64,000 bases of DNA. It comes from Sedimenticola hydrogenitrophicus. Its GTDB lineage: Bacteria; Pseudomonadota; Gammaproteobacteria; Chromatiales; Chromatiaceae. The stretch lies in the NCBI RefSeq assembly GCF_029017505.1, contig NZ_JAQGEI010000006.1, forward strand, positions 1 through 64,000, in the 5' to 3' direction. The stretch's first letter is position 1. Each line of letters begins with the position of its first letter. Under the pieces are notes generated by a model. The model did no database searches. It had not been told where the DNA came from and saw only the letters and a program-made list of their open reading frames with translations. Positions 46,290 to 54,808 of the stretch are shown one piece after another. The translations under genes and the position numbers were made by a program.

Positions 46290-49200
46290 ACGATCCGCAG
46301 ACGCTGGGCCTGGACTTCGTTGCGGATGACACCCTGTCAGGCTTCCGGCTCCGGCGACTGGAGGTATTCAACTGGGGCACCTTCGACGGCCGGGTGTGGA
46401 CGCTGCAACCGGATGGCCGCAACGGCCTGCTGACCGGAGACATCGGCTCCGGCAAGTCGACCCTGGTGGACGCGGTCACCACCCTGCTGGTGCCGGCCCA
46501 ACGCGTCGCCTACAACAAAGCAGCCGGTGCCGATGCGAAGGAACGGACGTTGCGCTCCTACGTCCTTGGCTTCTACAAGTCCGAGCGCAACGAGGCGACA
46601 GCTTCCGCGCGGCCCGTCGCCCTGCGTGACCACAACAGCTACTCGGTCATCCTCGGCGTCTTCCACAATGCGGGCTACGACCAGACGGTGACCCTGGCGC
46701 AGGTGTTCTACTGGAAAGAGCCGCAGGGGCAACCGGCGCGCTTTTTCGTCGGCAGCGAGCGGGAGCTGTCAATCACGAAGGACTTTTCCCGCTTCGGTTC
46801 CGACATCACGCAACTGCGCAAACGGCTGCGCGGACAGGGCGCGGAGATCGAGGACAGTTTCCCAAAATACGGCGCCTGGTTCCGGCGCCGGCTCGGGATC
46901 GACAACGAACAGGCGCTGGAGCTGTTTCACCAGACGGTGTCGATGAAGTCGGTAGGCAACCTGACCGACTTCGTGCGCAGTCACATGCTGGAGCCCTTCG
47001 ACGTGGCACCGCGTGTCCAGGCGCTGATTGGCCATTTCGACGACCTCAACCGCGCCCACGAGGCGGTGCTCAAGGCCAAGCGGCAAGTGGAGCTGCTCAC
47101 CCCGCTGGTCGCCGACTGCACGCGTCACGACGAGCTGACGCAAGGGATCGAGGAGCTACGGCGCTGCCGCGACGCGCTACGCTCCCACTTTGCCATGTTG
47201 AAGCTGGGCCTGCTCGACCGTCGCCTCGACAATCTCGCCGGCGATTGGGCACGCCTGGATGCCAGGGTGCATGAGCTGGAGGGACGCCGGGACGACCACC
47301 TCGCTGAAATCGATGAACTAAAGGGCGCCATCGCCGAGAACGGCGGCGACCGGCTGGAGCGGCTTTCCGCCGAGATCAGAAAGAAGGAGCAGGATCGGGA
47401 GAAGCGCCGGCAGAAAGCCGATCGCTATGGCGAACTGATCGGCAATCTCGGTGACACGCCGGCCATGGACTCCTCCGGATTTCTTGACCAACGGGCACGC
47501 TTGGCGCATCAGGCCGAGGAACTCAAGGAGCAGACAGCCGTGCTGGAGAACCGGGAGCGCGAGCATGACTTCAGCTTTCGCAAGGGGCGTGAGGAGCACC
47601 AGTCCCTTTCCACCGAGATCACCAGCCTGAAGGCGCGTCGCAGCAACATCGATGACCGGCAGATCCAGATCCGCGCCGCCCTCTGCGCCGCCCTGGGGCT
47701 GGACGAAGGAACGATGCCCTTCGCCGGTGAACTGCTCCAGGTACGCGATGATGAACGTGATTGGGAGGGGGCCTGTGAACGCCTGCTGCACGGCTTCGGC
47801 CTGTCGCTGCTGATACCCGATGCCCATTACAAGGCGGTGGCCGAGTGGGTGGATAGCAACCGGTTGCAGGGCAGACTGGTCTATTTCCACGTACGTCCGC
47901 CACGGCGTGGTGAGCTACCCGATCTGCACCCTGACTCGCTGGCGCGCAAGCTCTCCATAAAACCCGACTCGCCCTTCTACGACTGGTTGGAACGCGAGCT
48001 GGCGCACCGCTTCGATGTCGCCTGTTGCGCGACGCAGGAGCAGTTCCGCCGCGAGCCCCGCGCCATTACACAGGCCGGACAGATCAAAGACCCCACGGGC
48101 CGGCACGAGAAAGACGACCGCCACCGTATCGACGATCGCGGCCGCTACGTGCTGGGCTGGACCAACAGCGCCAAGATCGCCGCACTGGAGGCGCAAGCAC
48201 ACCAGCTCGAAACGCGCCTGGTCGAACTCGGCGGACAGATTGCAGAAGTTCAACGCGAGCGCAAGGTGGCGGAGGGCGGTATAGAGACGCTGTCGGAGTT
48301 GAAAGCCTATGCCGACTTCGAAGAGCTGGACTGGACCACCCTCGCCACCGAGATCGAGCGACTGACCGATGAGCGCCGGCGACTGGAGGCCGCCTCCGAT
48401 ACCCTTCAGCAGCTCAGCCGACAGCTGAACGAGGTGAAACAGGCGCTCGCATCCATCGAAGGTGAGCTGGAGACCAACCGCGACGGCCGCTCCAAGGTCG
48501 AACAGAAGCGCAGCGACGCCGAGGCCTTGCGCCAACAGACGCAGGCCCTGCTGGACGAAAACCCGCAGGACGGGACACTCTCTGAACGCGTCGAGACCCT
48601 GCGTGCCGAGGCCCTGGGAGAACACCAGCTCAGCGTCGAGTCCTGCGACAACCGGGAACAGGATCTCCGTACCTGGCTGCAGGCGCGCATCGATGCGGAA
48701 GACCTGAAACTAAAGCGACTGCGCGACAAGATCGTTCAGTCGATGATGGCGTTCAAGGATGCGTACAAACTGGAGACCGCCGACTTCGATGCCAGCCCGG
48801 CGGCCACCTATGAATACCGCAACCTGCTCGACCAGCTGAACCGCGACGACCTACCCCGCTTCGAGGCGCGCTTCAAGGAGCTGTTGAACGTCAACACCAT
48901 CAACGAGATCGCCAACTTCAATGCCCAGCTCGCCCGCGAGCGCGAGACCATCCGGGAACGCATCGCCCAGATCAACAATTCGCTGACCCAGATCGACTAC
49001 AACCCCGGGCGCTACATCCTGCTGGAGTCCCAGGCCAGTCCGGACACCGAGATCCGCGACTTCCAAGGCGATCTGCGCGCATGCACCGAGGGCACGCTGA
49101 CCGGTTCCGAGGATGCGCAGTATTCGGAGATCAAGTTCCTCCAGGTCAAGGCCATCATCGACCGCTTCCGCGGCCGCGAAGGGCTCTCCGAGCAGGACCG

Positions 49201-49654
49201 GCGCTGGACCGCCAAGGTGACCGACGTGCGCAACTGGTTCCTGTTCGCCGCCAGCGAGCGCTGGCGCGAGGACGACAGCGAGTACGACCACTATTCGGAC
49301 TCTGGCGGTAAGTCGGGCGGCCAGAAGGAGAAGCTCGCCTACACCATCCTCGCCGCGAGCCTGGCCTACCAGTTCGGCCTGGAGTGGAGCGCGGTGCGCT
49401 CGCGCTCCTTCCGCTTCGTGGTGATCGACGAGGCCTTTGGCCGTGGCTCGGATGAATCGGCCCAGTACGGCCTGCGTCTTTTCCAGCAGCTCAACCTGCA
49501 ACTGCTGATCGTCACCCCGCTGCAGAAGATCCACATCATTGAGCCCTTCGTCTCCAACGTCGGCTTCGTCCACAACGAGGACGGCCGCGCATCCAAGCTG
49601 CGCAATCTCGCCATCGAGGAATACCGGGAAGAAAAGGCGAGGTTCAGCGGATGA
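46286..49654 (+). CDS. jetC: Wadjet SMC-like ATPase JetC
   Basis: 1122 aa SMC/MukB-like ATPase, the motor of Wadjet. Walker A GDIGSGKSTLVDAV (residues 51-64); two long coiled coils with a hinge in the middle; ABC signature SGGKSGGQKEKLAY and Walker B RFVVIDEAFGRGSDESA near residues 1010-1060. The complex extrudes loops on incoming DNA and lets JetD cut circular plasmids. The ATG at 46286 overlaps jetB in ATGA, and jetD starts in an ATGA at its end. Confidence 0.95.
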   Translation: MNDPQTLGLDFVADDTLSGFRLRRLEVFNWGTFDGRVWTLQPDGRNGLLTGDIGSGKSTLVDAVTTLLVPAQRVAYNKAAGADAKERTLRSYVLGFYKSERNEATASARPVALRDHNSYSVILGVFHNAGYDQTVTLAQVFYWKEPQGQPARFFVGSERELSITKDFSRFGSDITQLRKRLRGQGAEIEDSFPKYGAWFRRRLGIDNEQALELFHQTVSMKSVGNLTDFVRSHMLEPFDVAPRVQALIGHFDDLNRAHEAVLKAKRQVELLTPLVADCTRHDELTQGIEELRRCRDALRSHFAMLKLGLLDRRLDNLAGDWARLDARVHELEGRRDDHLAEIDELKGAIAENGGDRLERLSAEIRKKEQDREKRRQKADRYGELIGNLGDTPAMDSSGFLDQRARLAHQAEELKEQTAVLENREREHDFSFRKGREEHQSLSTEITSLKARRSNIDDRQIQIRAALCAALGLDEGTMPFAGELLQVRDDERDWEGACERLLHGFGLSLLIPDAHYKAVAEWVDSNRLQGRLVYFHVRPPRRGELPDLHPDSLARKLSIKPDSPFYDWLERELAHRFDVACCATQEQFRREPRAITQAGQIKDPTGRHEKDDRHRIDDRGRYVLGWTNSAKIAALEAQAHQLETRLVELGGQIAEVQRERKVAEGGIETLSELKAYADFEELDWTTLATEIERLTDERRRLEAASDTLQQLSRQLNEVKQALASIEGELETNRDGRSKVEQKRSDAEALRQQTQALLDENPQDGTLSERVETLRAEALGEHQLSVESCDNREQDLRTWLQARIDAEDLKLKRLRDKIVQSMMAFKDAYKLETADFDASPAATYEYRNLLDQLNRDDLPRFEARFKELLNVNTINEIANFNAQLARERETIRERIAQINNSLTQIDYNPGRYILLESQASPDTEIRDFQGDLRACTEGTLTGSEDAQYSEIKFLQVKAIIDRFRGREGLSEQDRRWTAKVTDVRNWFLFAASERWREDDSEYDHYSDSGGKSGGQKEKLAYTILAASLAYQFGLEWSAVRSRSFRFVVIDEAFGRGSDESAQYGLRLFQQLNLQLLIVTPLQKIHIIEPFVSNVGFVHNEDGRASKLRNLAIEEYREEKARFSG

Positions 49655-50835
49655 TCGCCAAGTGGACCCACCCGGCCGATGTGCGCGAGCAGCTGCGCAA
49701 GCTGTGGGATCGTGGCGACCTGTTGCGCCATCTGATTACAGGTGAGCCCGCCTTCCCCCTGAAGCTAAGGCTCAAGGGGCCAACCTCCGCGGAGATCGCC
49801 GAGCGCTTCGATGCCGTGCGCAACTGGATCACCTGCTTGCGCGAGCTGAGGGCGGTACGCATTCAATGGCGCGAGTTCACCCACCGGGTGCACGGGAGCA
49901 ACACCCTGCCCAAATACCTGTGGCTGGACAATCTGGATGATGCCCTGAGCCTGATAGGCAAGGCCCGTGAGGCGGCCCGTTTCCAGGTGTTGCTGGAGAC
50001 GCTGCGCACAAGGCAGCCGGAGCTCGAGCCTTGGCTAATCCGCCGCCCGCTGCGGGCGCTGGAACTGGCGGACGGGGTCGATCGCCTGCTCGATATCGTC
50101 GCCTGGCTCAGGACACACCCCCGGCCCGATGTCTACCTGCGGCAAGTGGATCTGCCCGGGGTGCACACCAAGTTTATCGAGGCCCATCGCGGTCTGCTCG
50201 CCGAGTGGCTGGACCTCGTGCTGCCGCCCGAGACGATCAATAACGCCAGTACCGGCGTCGCCCAATTCGCCCGACGCTACGGTTTCCGCGACAAGCCGAC
50301 CCGGATCCGTTTTCGCCCCCTCGATGAGCGAATCACGCTGCTACCCGTTCCGACACGACCGGACCTGACCTTGGACGCCGACAGCTTCGCCTCCCTCGAC
50401 CTCCCCGTGCGACGGGTCTTCATCACCGAAAACGAGACCAACTTCCTCGCCTTCCCCTGGGTGACCGGCAGCATCGTCATCTTCGGCTCGGGATACGGCT
50501 GGGAAGCATTGGCCCGGGCGCAATGGCTGCTGCGCTGCCCGATTCACTACTGGGGTGATATCGACACCCACGGCTTCGCCATCCTCGACCAACTGCGCGC
50601 ACACCTGCCACACGTCGAATCGCTGCTCATGGACCGGGCAACCCTGATCGCACATGAGGCGCTCTGGGGCCGGGAAGAGACCCAGCACACCCATGACCTT
50701 CCCCGGCTAACCGAACAGGAGCGCGACCTCTTTGATGACCTGCGCGACAATCGCATACGCCCCGGCCTGCGCCTCGAGCAGGAACGAATAGGCTTCGCCT
50801 TTGTCGAGGCGGCATTGCGCGGGATTGGTAGTTAG
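49651..50835 (+). CDS. jetD: Wadjet nuclease JetD (DUF3322/DUF2220, Toprim)
   Basis: 394 aa. N-terminal DUF3322, C-terminal Toprim-type DUF2220 related to topoisomerase VI. Metal-binding residues are visible: E260 in VFITENETNF and D303/D305 in YWGDIDTHGFAIL; IVIFGSGYGW lies between. It cleaves DNA once JetABC has bent a small circle. Completes an intact type I Wadjet operon. Confidence 0.94.
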   Translation: MIAKWTHPADVREQLRKLWDRGDLLRHLITGEPAFPLKLRLKGPTSAEIAERFDAVRNWITCLRELRAVRIQWREFTHRVHGSNTLPKYLWLDNLDDALSLIGKAREAARFQVLLETLRTRQPELEPWLIRRPLRALELADGVDRLLDIVAWLRTHPRPDVYLRQVDLPGVHTKFIEAHRGLLAEWLDLVLPPETINNASTGVAQFARRYGFRDKPTRIRFRPLDERITLLPVPTRPDLTLDADSFASLDLPVRRVFITENETNFLAFPWVTGSIVIFGSGYGWEALARAQWLLRCPIHYWGDIDTHGFAILDQLRAHLPHVESLLMDRATLIAHEALWGREETQHTHDLPRLTEQERDLFDDLRDNRIRPGLRLEQERIGFAFVEAALRGIGS

Positions 50836-51119
50836 GACTCGCGCAGCCCCCTGCGGCGCGCAGCAGCACCTATCGTCCGACCCAGCCTACCCCTTCTCCG
50901 TCAACCATCCCACGTGCCGGGTTCGAGCCGAGCCGTCCTGATACTCCGGTATTATCTCGACCTGACTCCACGGAACGGCAAGTACACGGAAAACCAGCTA
51001 CATAACGCCAACAGTTTGAGAACACTGTATTGAGTATCAAGCCCGGCAAATCCTGGTCAAAATACATCCTGATTATCAATGAACGTCAGCTACGCGTGTC
51101 GGAGCGGACCATCAGCACC

Positions 51120-51297
51120 CGTCATTCCCTCTGCCTCCGTCATTCCCGCTGCCTCCGTCATTCCCGCGAAGGCGGGAATCCAGGGTTTGCGCGCACCTCG
51201 GGTTGCGGCTGGATTATTCGCTTCGCTCACCCTTCGGGCCGACTTTCAGTCGTTCAATGCGCTTCGCGCTTTTGTCCCGCTTCCGCGGGAATGACGG
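51120..51297. repeat. 18-base tandem repeat with inverted partner (MITE-like)
   Basis: CGTCATTCCCKCTGCCTC occurs at 51120-51137 and 51138-51155; a third copy, 51156-51173, diverges into the palindrome CCCGCGAAGGCGGG. An inverted copy of the CGTCATTCCCGC core lies at 51283-51297 (CCGCGGGAATGACGG). The CGTCATTCCCGCG motif is a widespread proteobacterial repeat. Confidence 0.75.
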
Positions 51298-51368
51298 AAC
51301 TTGGCTTACCTTTCTTTCTAATCAGGAAATACATTACAGAAGTCATAACAGATGTTATATTTTGGCGC

Positions 51369-51388
51369 GAATATACATGAATATACAT
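51369..51388. promoter_or_regulatory. Tandem 10-mer, possible operator of the Xre regulator
   Basis: GAATATACAT is repeated twice in a row, followed by GAAG, 42 bases before the Xre start codon. Spacing of one helix turn makes it suitable for two adjacent repressor dimers. Binding is inferred. Confidence 0.5.
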
Positions 51389-51429
51389 GAAGAGTTGCGC
51401 GCAAGTACCAGTAGCAGACGGAAACCACC

Positions 51430-51663
51430 ATGGTCACACACCCCGAAAACTTTCCGATGCGGGTCAAGGAAGTACGGCGGCAGCTAGGGCTGTCCCAGGA
51501 GGAGCTGGCCCACGCCCTCGGCGTGAGCTTCGCCACGGTTAACCGCTGGGAGAACGGCAAGACGGCGCCGTCGAAGCTGGCGATGAAACAATTTACAGCG
51601 TTCTGCGCGGGGCAAACCCATAGCGGCAGACTGAAACTCGACAATAAGGATACCAACGCATGA
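51430..51663 (+). CDS. Xre-family HTH regulator
   Basis: 77 aa. HTH at residues about 12-45: VRRQLGLSQEELAHALGVSF, ATVNRWENGKTAPS. A short C-terminal tail, no other domain. Its ATGA overlap with hsdM makes it the first gene of the RM operon, the position of a controller protein in many restriction systems. Likely regulates its own promoter. Confidence 0.88.
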   Translation: MVTHPENFPMRVKEVRRQLGLSQEELAHALGVSFATVNRWENGKTAPSKLAMKQFTAFCAGQTHSGRLKLDNKDTNA

Positions 51664-53795
51664 CCCCTGCCAATTTCCAGCAACTGGCGAATTTCATCTG
51701 GTCTGTAGCCGACCTGCTGCGCGGGCCGTACCGGCCGCCGCAATATGAGAGGGTGATGTTGCCACTAACAGTGCTACGTCGTTTCGATGCGGTACTGGCA
51801 CTGACTAAAGACGCTGTGCTGAAGAAACACCAAACTCTGAAGGGCAAAGACCCTCAGCTGGTGGACCGGGTGCTGAACGAACTGGCCAAGGACGACGACG
51901 GCAAACCGCTGGGTTTTCACAATCACAGCCAGCTCGATTTCCGCAAGCTCAAGGGCGATCCGGACAATATCGGCCGCCACCTGGCCGATTACATCAACGG
52001 CTTTTCCGAGAACATCCGCAAGATCTTTGAACGTTTCGAGTTTGAAAAGGAGATCGAAAAGCTCGAAGAGGCCAACCGTCTCTACCAGGTGGTGTCGCAG
52101 TTCGCCGAAATAGACCTTCACCCCCGTCATGTGGACAACATCACCATGGGACTGGTATTCGAAGACCTGATCCGGCGCTTCAACGAGGCGGCCAACGAGA
52201 CGGCCGGTGACCACTTCACCCCGCGCGAAGTCATCCGCCTGATGGTCAATCTGCTTTTGGAACCGGACAGCGAGGTTGTCACACAAGAGGGGAAAATTGT
52301 CACTATCTGCGATCCGGCCTGCGGTACAGGCGGCATGCTGGCCGAAAGTCAAAACTGGATACGAGAACACGCCGCGAACAAGAACGTAACCGTCAAGGTC
52401 TACGGCCAGGACTACAATCCGCGCTCCTATGCCGTCGCCGCCTCCGACCTGCTCATCAAAGGCCACCGCGACAGCCGTATCGAATACGGCAACACCCTGA
52501 CCAACGATCAGTTCTCCGACATGCGCTTCGACTACCTGCTGGCCAACCCGCCCTTCGGCGTCGACTGGAAGGGGGAGAAGAAGGAGATCGACCGCTGGCC
52601 CAACTTTCGCGGTTACAACGGCAAACTGCCGCGCATCAACGACGGTGCGCTGTTGTTCCTGATTCATATGATCGCCAAGTTTCAGCCCTGGCAACCGGGC
52701 AACCGCGACAAGCCCGGCTCGCGCATCGCCATCGTCTTCAACGGCTCGCCGCTCTTCACCGGCGGCGCGGGCAGCGGCGAAAGCGAAATCCGCCGCTGGA
52801 TCATCGAGCACGACTGGCTGGAGGCCATCGTCGCCCTGCCTGAGCAGATGTTCTACAACACCGGCATCGGCACCTTTGTCTGGGTGCTGAGCAACCGCAA
52901 GGAGAAACACCGCAAGGGCAAGATCCAACTGATCGACGCCCGCGAGCGCTGGACGCCGATGAAGCGCAGCCTTGGCAACAAGCGCCGCTGGCTGGATGAA
53001 AAGGCCATCGATGAAGTGACCCGCGAGCACGGCGCGCTGACCAAATCGAAGACCAGCAAGATCTTTGACAATGCCGATTTCGGCTACCGCCGCGTCACCA
53101 TTCTGCGCCCGCTGCGCCTCAAGTTCCAGATCACCCAGGAGGCCAAGGAACGCTACCTCGATACCTGCCCCGAACTGCTCGATGCCGTACTGGCTATTGA
53201 AGAGGTGCTCGGCAACGAGCCGCACCATGACTGGAATCAGGTTTGGGACGAGGTGCAGAAGACCGTCAAACGGTTGCCCGACGATGTCGAAGGCTGGGCC
53301 AAGGGAGCCAAGGGCACGGCGCAGAAAAAGGCCTTCCGCGACGCCTTCACCGAGGTCGACCCCGATGCCGAGCCGGTTATTGCCAAAGAACACAAGAAAG
53401 TTGAACTGGATTTCGACGCCCTGTTCCCAGGCCAGACCCTGCCCGAGCTTGCGCCCGATGAGCTGAAAGCCCTGCTGGGACTCAACCCGGCTGGCAAGAG
53501 CAAGTTCATCGAATATGAGGCCGACTCCAACCTGAAGGACTTTGAAAACATCCTCCTCAAGGAAGACGTGATCAGCTACGTGCTGCGCGAGGTGCGCCCC
53601 TATGTTGCGGACGTCTGGATCGACCGCGACACGTTGGACGAACAGGACGGCGGCATCGGCAAGGTGGGTTTTGAAATCAACTTCAACCGCGAATTCTTCC
53701 AGTACCAGCCGCCGCGGCCGCTTTCCAAGATCGACGCCGAGCTGGAGGCAGTGGAAAAACGGATCATGGGGCTCTTGCGGGAGGTGACGGAGTGA
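51660..53795 (+). CDS. hsdM: Type I restriction-modification methyltransferase subunit
   Basis: N6-adenine methyltransferase subunit, 711 aa. N-terminal helical HsdM domain (FIWSVADLLRGPYRPPQYER), AdoMet motif DPACGTGGM at residues 218-226, catalytic NPPF from residue 296, and HVDNITMGLVFEDLIRRF. Long C-terminal extension (about residues 500-711) as in the larger HsdM class. Target recognition depends on HsdS. Overlaps the next gene in GTGA. Confidence 0.95.
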   Translation: MTPANFQQLANFIWSVADLLRGPYRPPQYERVMLPLTVLRRFDAVLALTKDAVLKKHQTLKGKDPQLVDRVLNELAKDDDGKPLGFHNHSQLDFRKLKGDPDNIGRHLADYINGFSENIRKIFERFEFEKEIEKLEEANRLYQVVSQFAEIDLHPRHVDNITMGLVFEDLIRRFNEAANETAGDHFTPREVIRLMVNLLLEPDSEVVTQEGKIVTICDPACGTGGMLAESQNWIREHAANKNVTVKVYGQDYNPRSYAVAASDLLIKGHRDSRIEYGNTLTNDQFSDMRFDYLLANPPFGVDWKGEKKEIDRWPNFRGYNGKLPRINDGALLFLIHMIAKFQPWQPGNRDKPGSRIAIVFNGSPLFTGGAGSGESEIRRWIIEHDWLEAIVALPEQMFYNTGIGTFVWVLSNRKEKHRKGKIQLIDARERWTPMKRSLGNKRRWLDEKAIDEVTREHGALTKSKTSKIFDNADFGYRRVTILRPLRLKFQITQEAKERYLDTCPELLDAVLAIEEVLGNEPHHDWNQVWDEVQKTVKRLPDDVEGWAKGAKGTAQKKAFRDAFTEVDPDAEPVIAKEHKKVELDFDALFPGQTLPELAPDELKALLGLNPAGKSKFIEYEADSNLKDFENILLKEDVISYVLREVRPYVADVWIDRDTLDEQDGGIGKVGFEINFNREFFQYQPPRPLSKIDAELEAVEKRIMGLLREVTE

Positions 53796-54808
53796 GCACA
53801 CCGGACCGGGGAGAACTGATCGTTTACCGCACCGAAGACGGACAGGCGGAAGTCCAGTTGCAAACCCTGGACGGCTCCGTCTGGCTGAATCAGGGCGAGA
53901 TGGCCGAGCTGTTCGATACCACCAAGCAGAACGTCAGCCTGCATATCAAAAACATCCTCAAGGAAGGGGAGCTGCCGGAGGCGGCAACTGTCAAGGAATA
54001 CTTGACAACTGCCGAGGACGGCAAGCGCTACCAGACCAAGCATTACAACCTGCACATGATCCTGGCGGTGGGCTACCGGGTGCGCTCGCCCCGCGGCACC
54101 CAGTTCCGCCAGTGGGCCACCGCCCATCTGGCCGAGTACCTGGTCAAGGGCTTCGTCATGGACGACGAGCGGCTCAAGAACCCCGGCGGCTGGGACTACT
54201 TCGACGAGCTGCTGGCCCGCATCCGCGAGATCCGCGCCTCCGAAAAGCGTTTTTACCAGAAAGTGCGCGACCTCTTCGCCCTCAGTTCCGACTACCGTTC
54301 CGACGACCGCACCGCCCAGCTCTTCTTCGCCGAGACCCATAACAAGCTGCTCTTCGCCGTCACCGGCCAGACCGCCGCCGAGATCGTCGTCTCCCGCGCC
54401 GACCCCAACGCCCCCAACATGGCGCTCACCAACTGGAGCGGCTCGCGGGTGCGCAAGCATGATGTGATCGTGGCCAAGAACTACCTTTGTGCCGACGAGG
54501 TGGACACCCTCAACCGGCTGGTGGTCATCTTCCTGGAACAGGCCGAACTGCGGGTGAAGGAACGCAAGCAGCTCACCCTCGACTACTGGCGGAAGAATGT
54601 CGACCGCCTGCTGGACTTCAACGAAAAGGCCGTGCTCACCCACGCCGGCAGTGTCTCGCGCGAGGCCATGGAGCGCATCGCCCGCGAACGCTTCGATGCC
54701 TTCGACGAAAACCGCCGTATCGCCGAGGCCGGACAGGCTGATGCCGAAGAGATCGTGGAACTTGCGCGGATTGAAAAACAGCTTGAACAGAAGAAGGAAA
54801 AGCGATGA
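53792..54808 (+). CDS. RhuM-family protein
   Basis: 338 aa. RhuM family: VQLQTLDGSVWLNQGEMAEL, FDTTKQNVSLHIKNI, and VGYRVRSPRGTQFRQWA are characteristic. A C-terminal helical part runs to about residue 330. The N terminus looks like an HTH. Family members were named for a Salmonella virulence gene; biochemical role is not known. Starts in a GTGA overlap with hsdM and ends in an ATGA overlap with hsdS, so it is part of the RM operon. Confidence 0.9.
   Translation: MSTPDRGELIVYRTEDGQAEVQLQTLDGSVWLNQGEMAELFDTTKQNVSLHIKNILKEGELPEAATVKEYLTTAEDGKRYQTKHYNLHMILAVGYRVRSPRGTQFRQWATAHLAEYLVKGFVMDDERLKNPGGWDYFDELLARIREIRASEKRFYQKVRDLFALSSDYRSDDRTAQLFFAETHNKLLFAVTGQTAAEIVVSRADPNAPNMALTNWSGSRVRKHDVIVAKNYLCADEVDTLNRLVVIFLEQAELRVKERKQLTLDYWRKNVDRLLDFNEKAVLTHAGSVSREAMERIARERFDAFDENRRIAEAGQADAEEIVELARIEKQLEQKKEKR

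Larger units (their letters stand above)
50836..51429. other. Intergenic region with tandem repeats and a MITE-like element
   Basis: About 590 bases between jetD and the Xre gene. The first 280 bases show nothing recognisable. 51120-51297 holds the repeats described separately; 51369-51388 is a tandem 10-mer next to the Xre start. Promoter of the RM operon must lie at the 3' side. Confidence 0.6.

Noticed and set aside
51120-51173. Possible CRISPR array
   Set aside because: Three 18-base units are directly tandem with no spacers; this is a short repeat, not CRISPR.
51774-53801. 675-codon minus strand frame
   Set aside because: Antisense to hsdM, whose catalytic motifs are intact.
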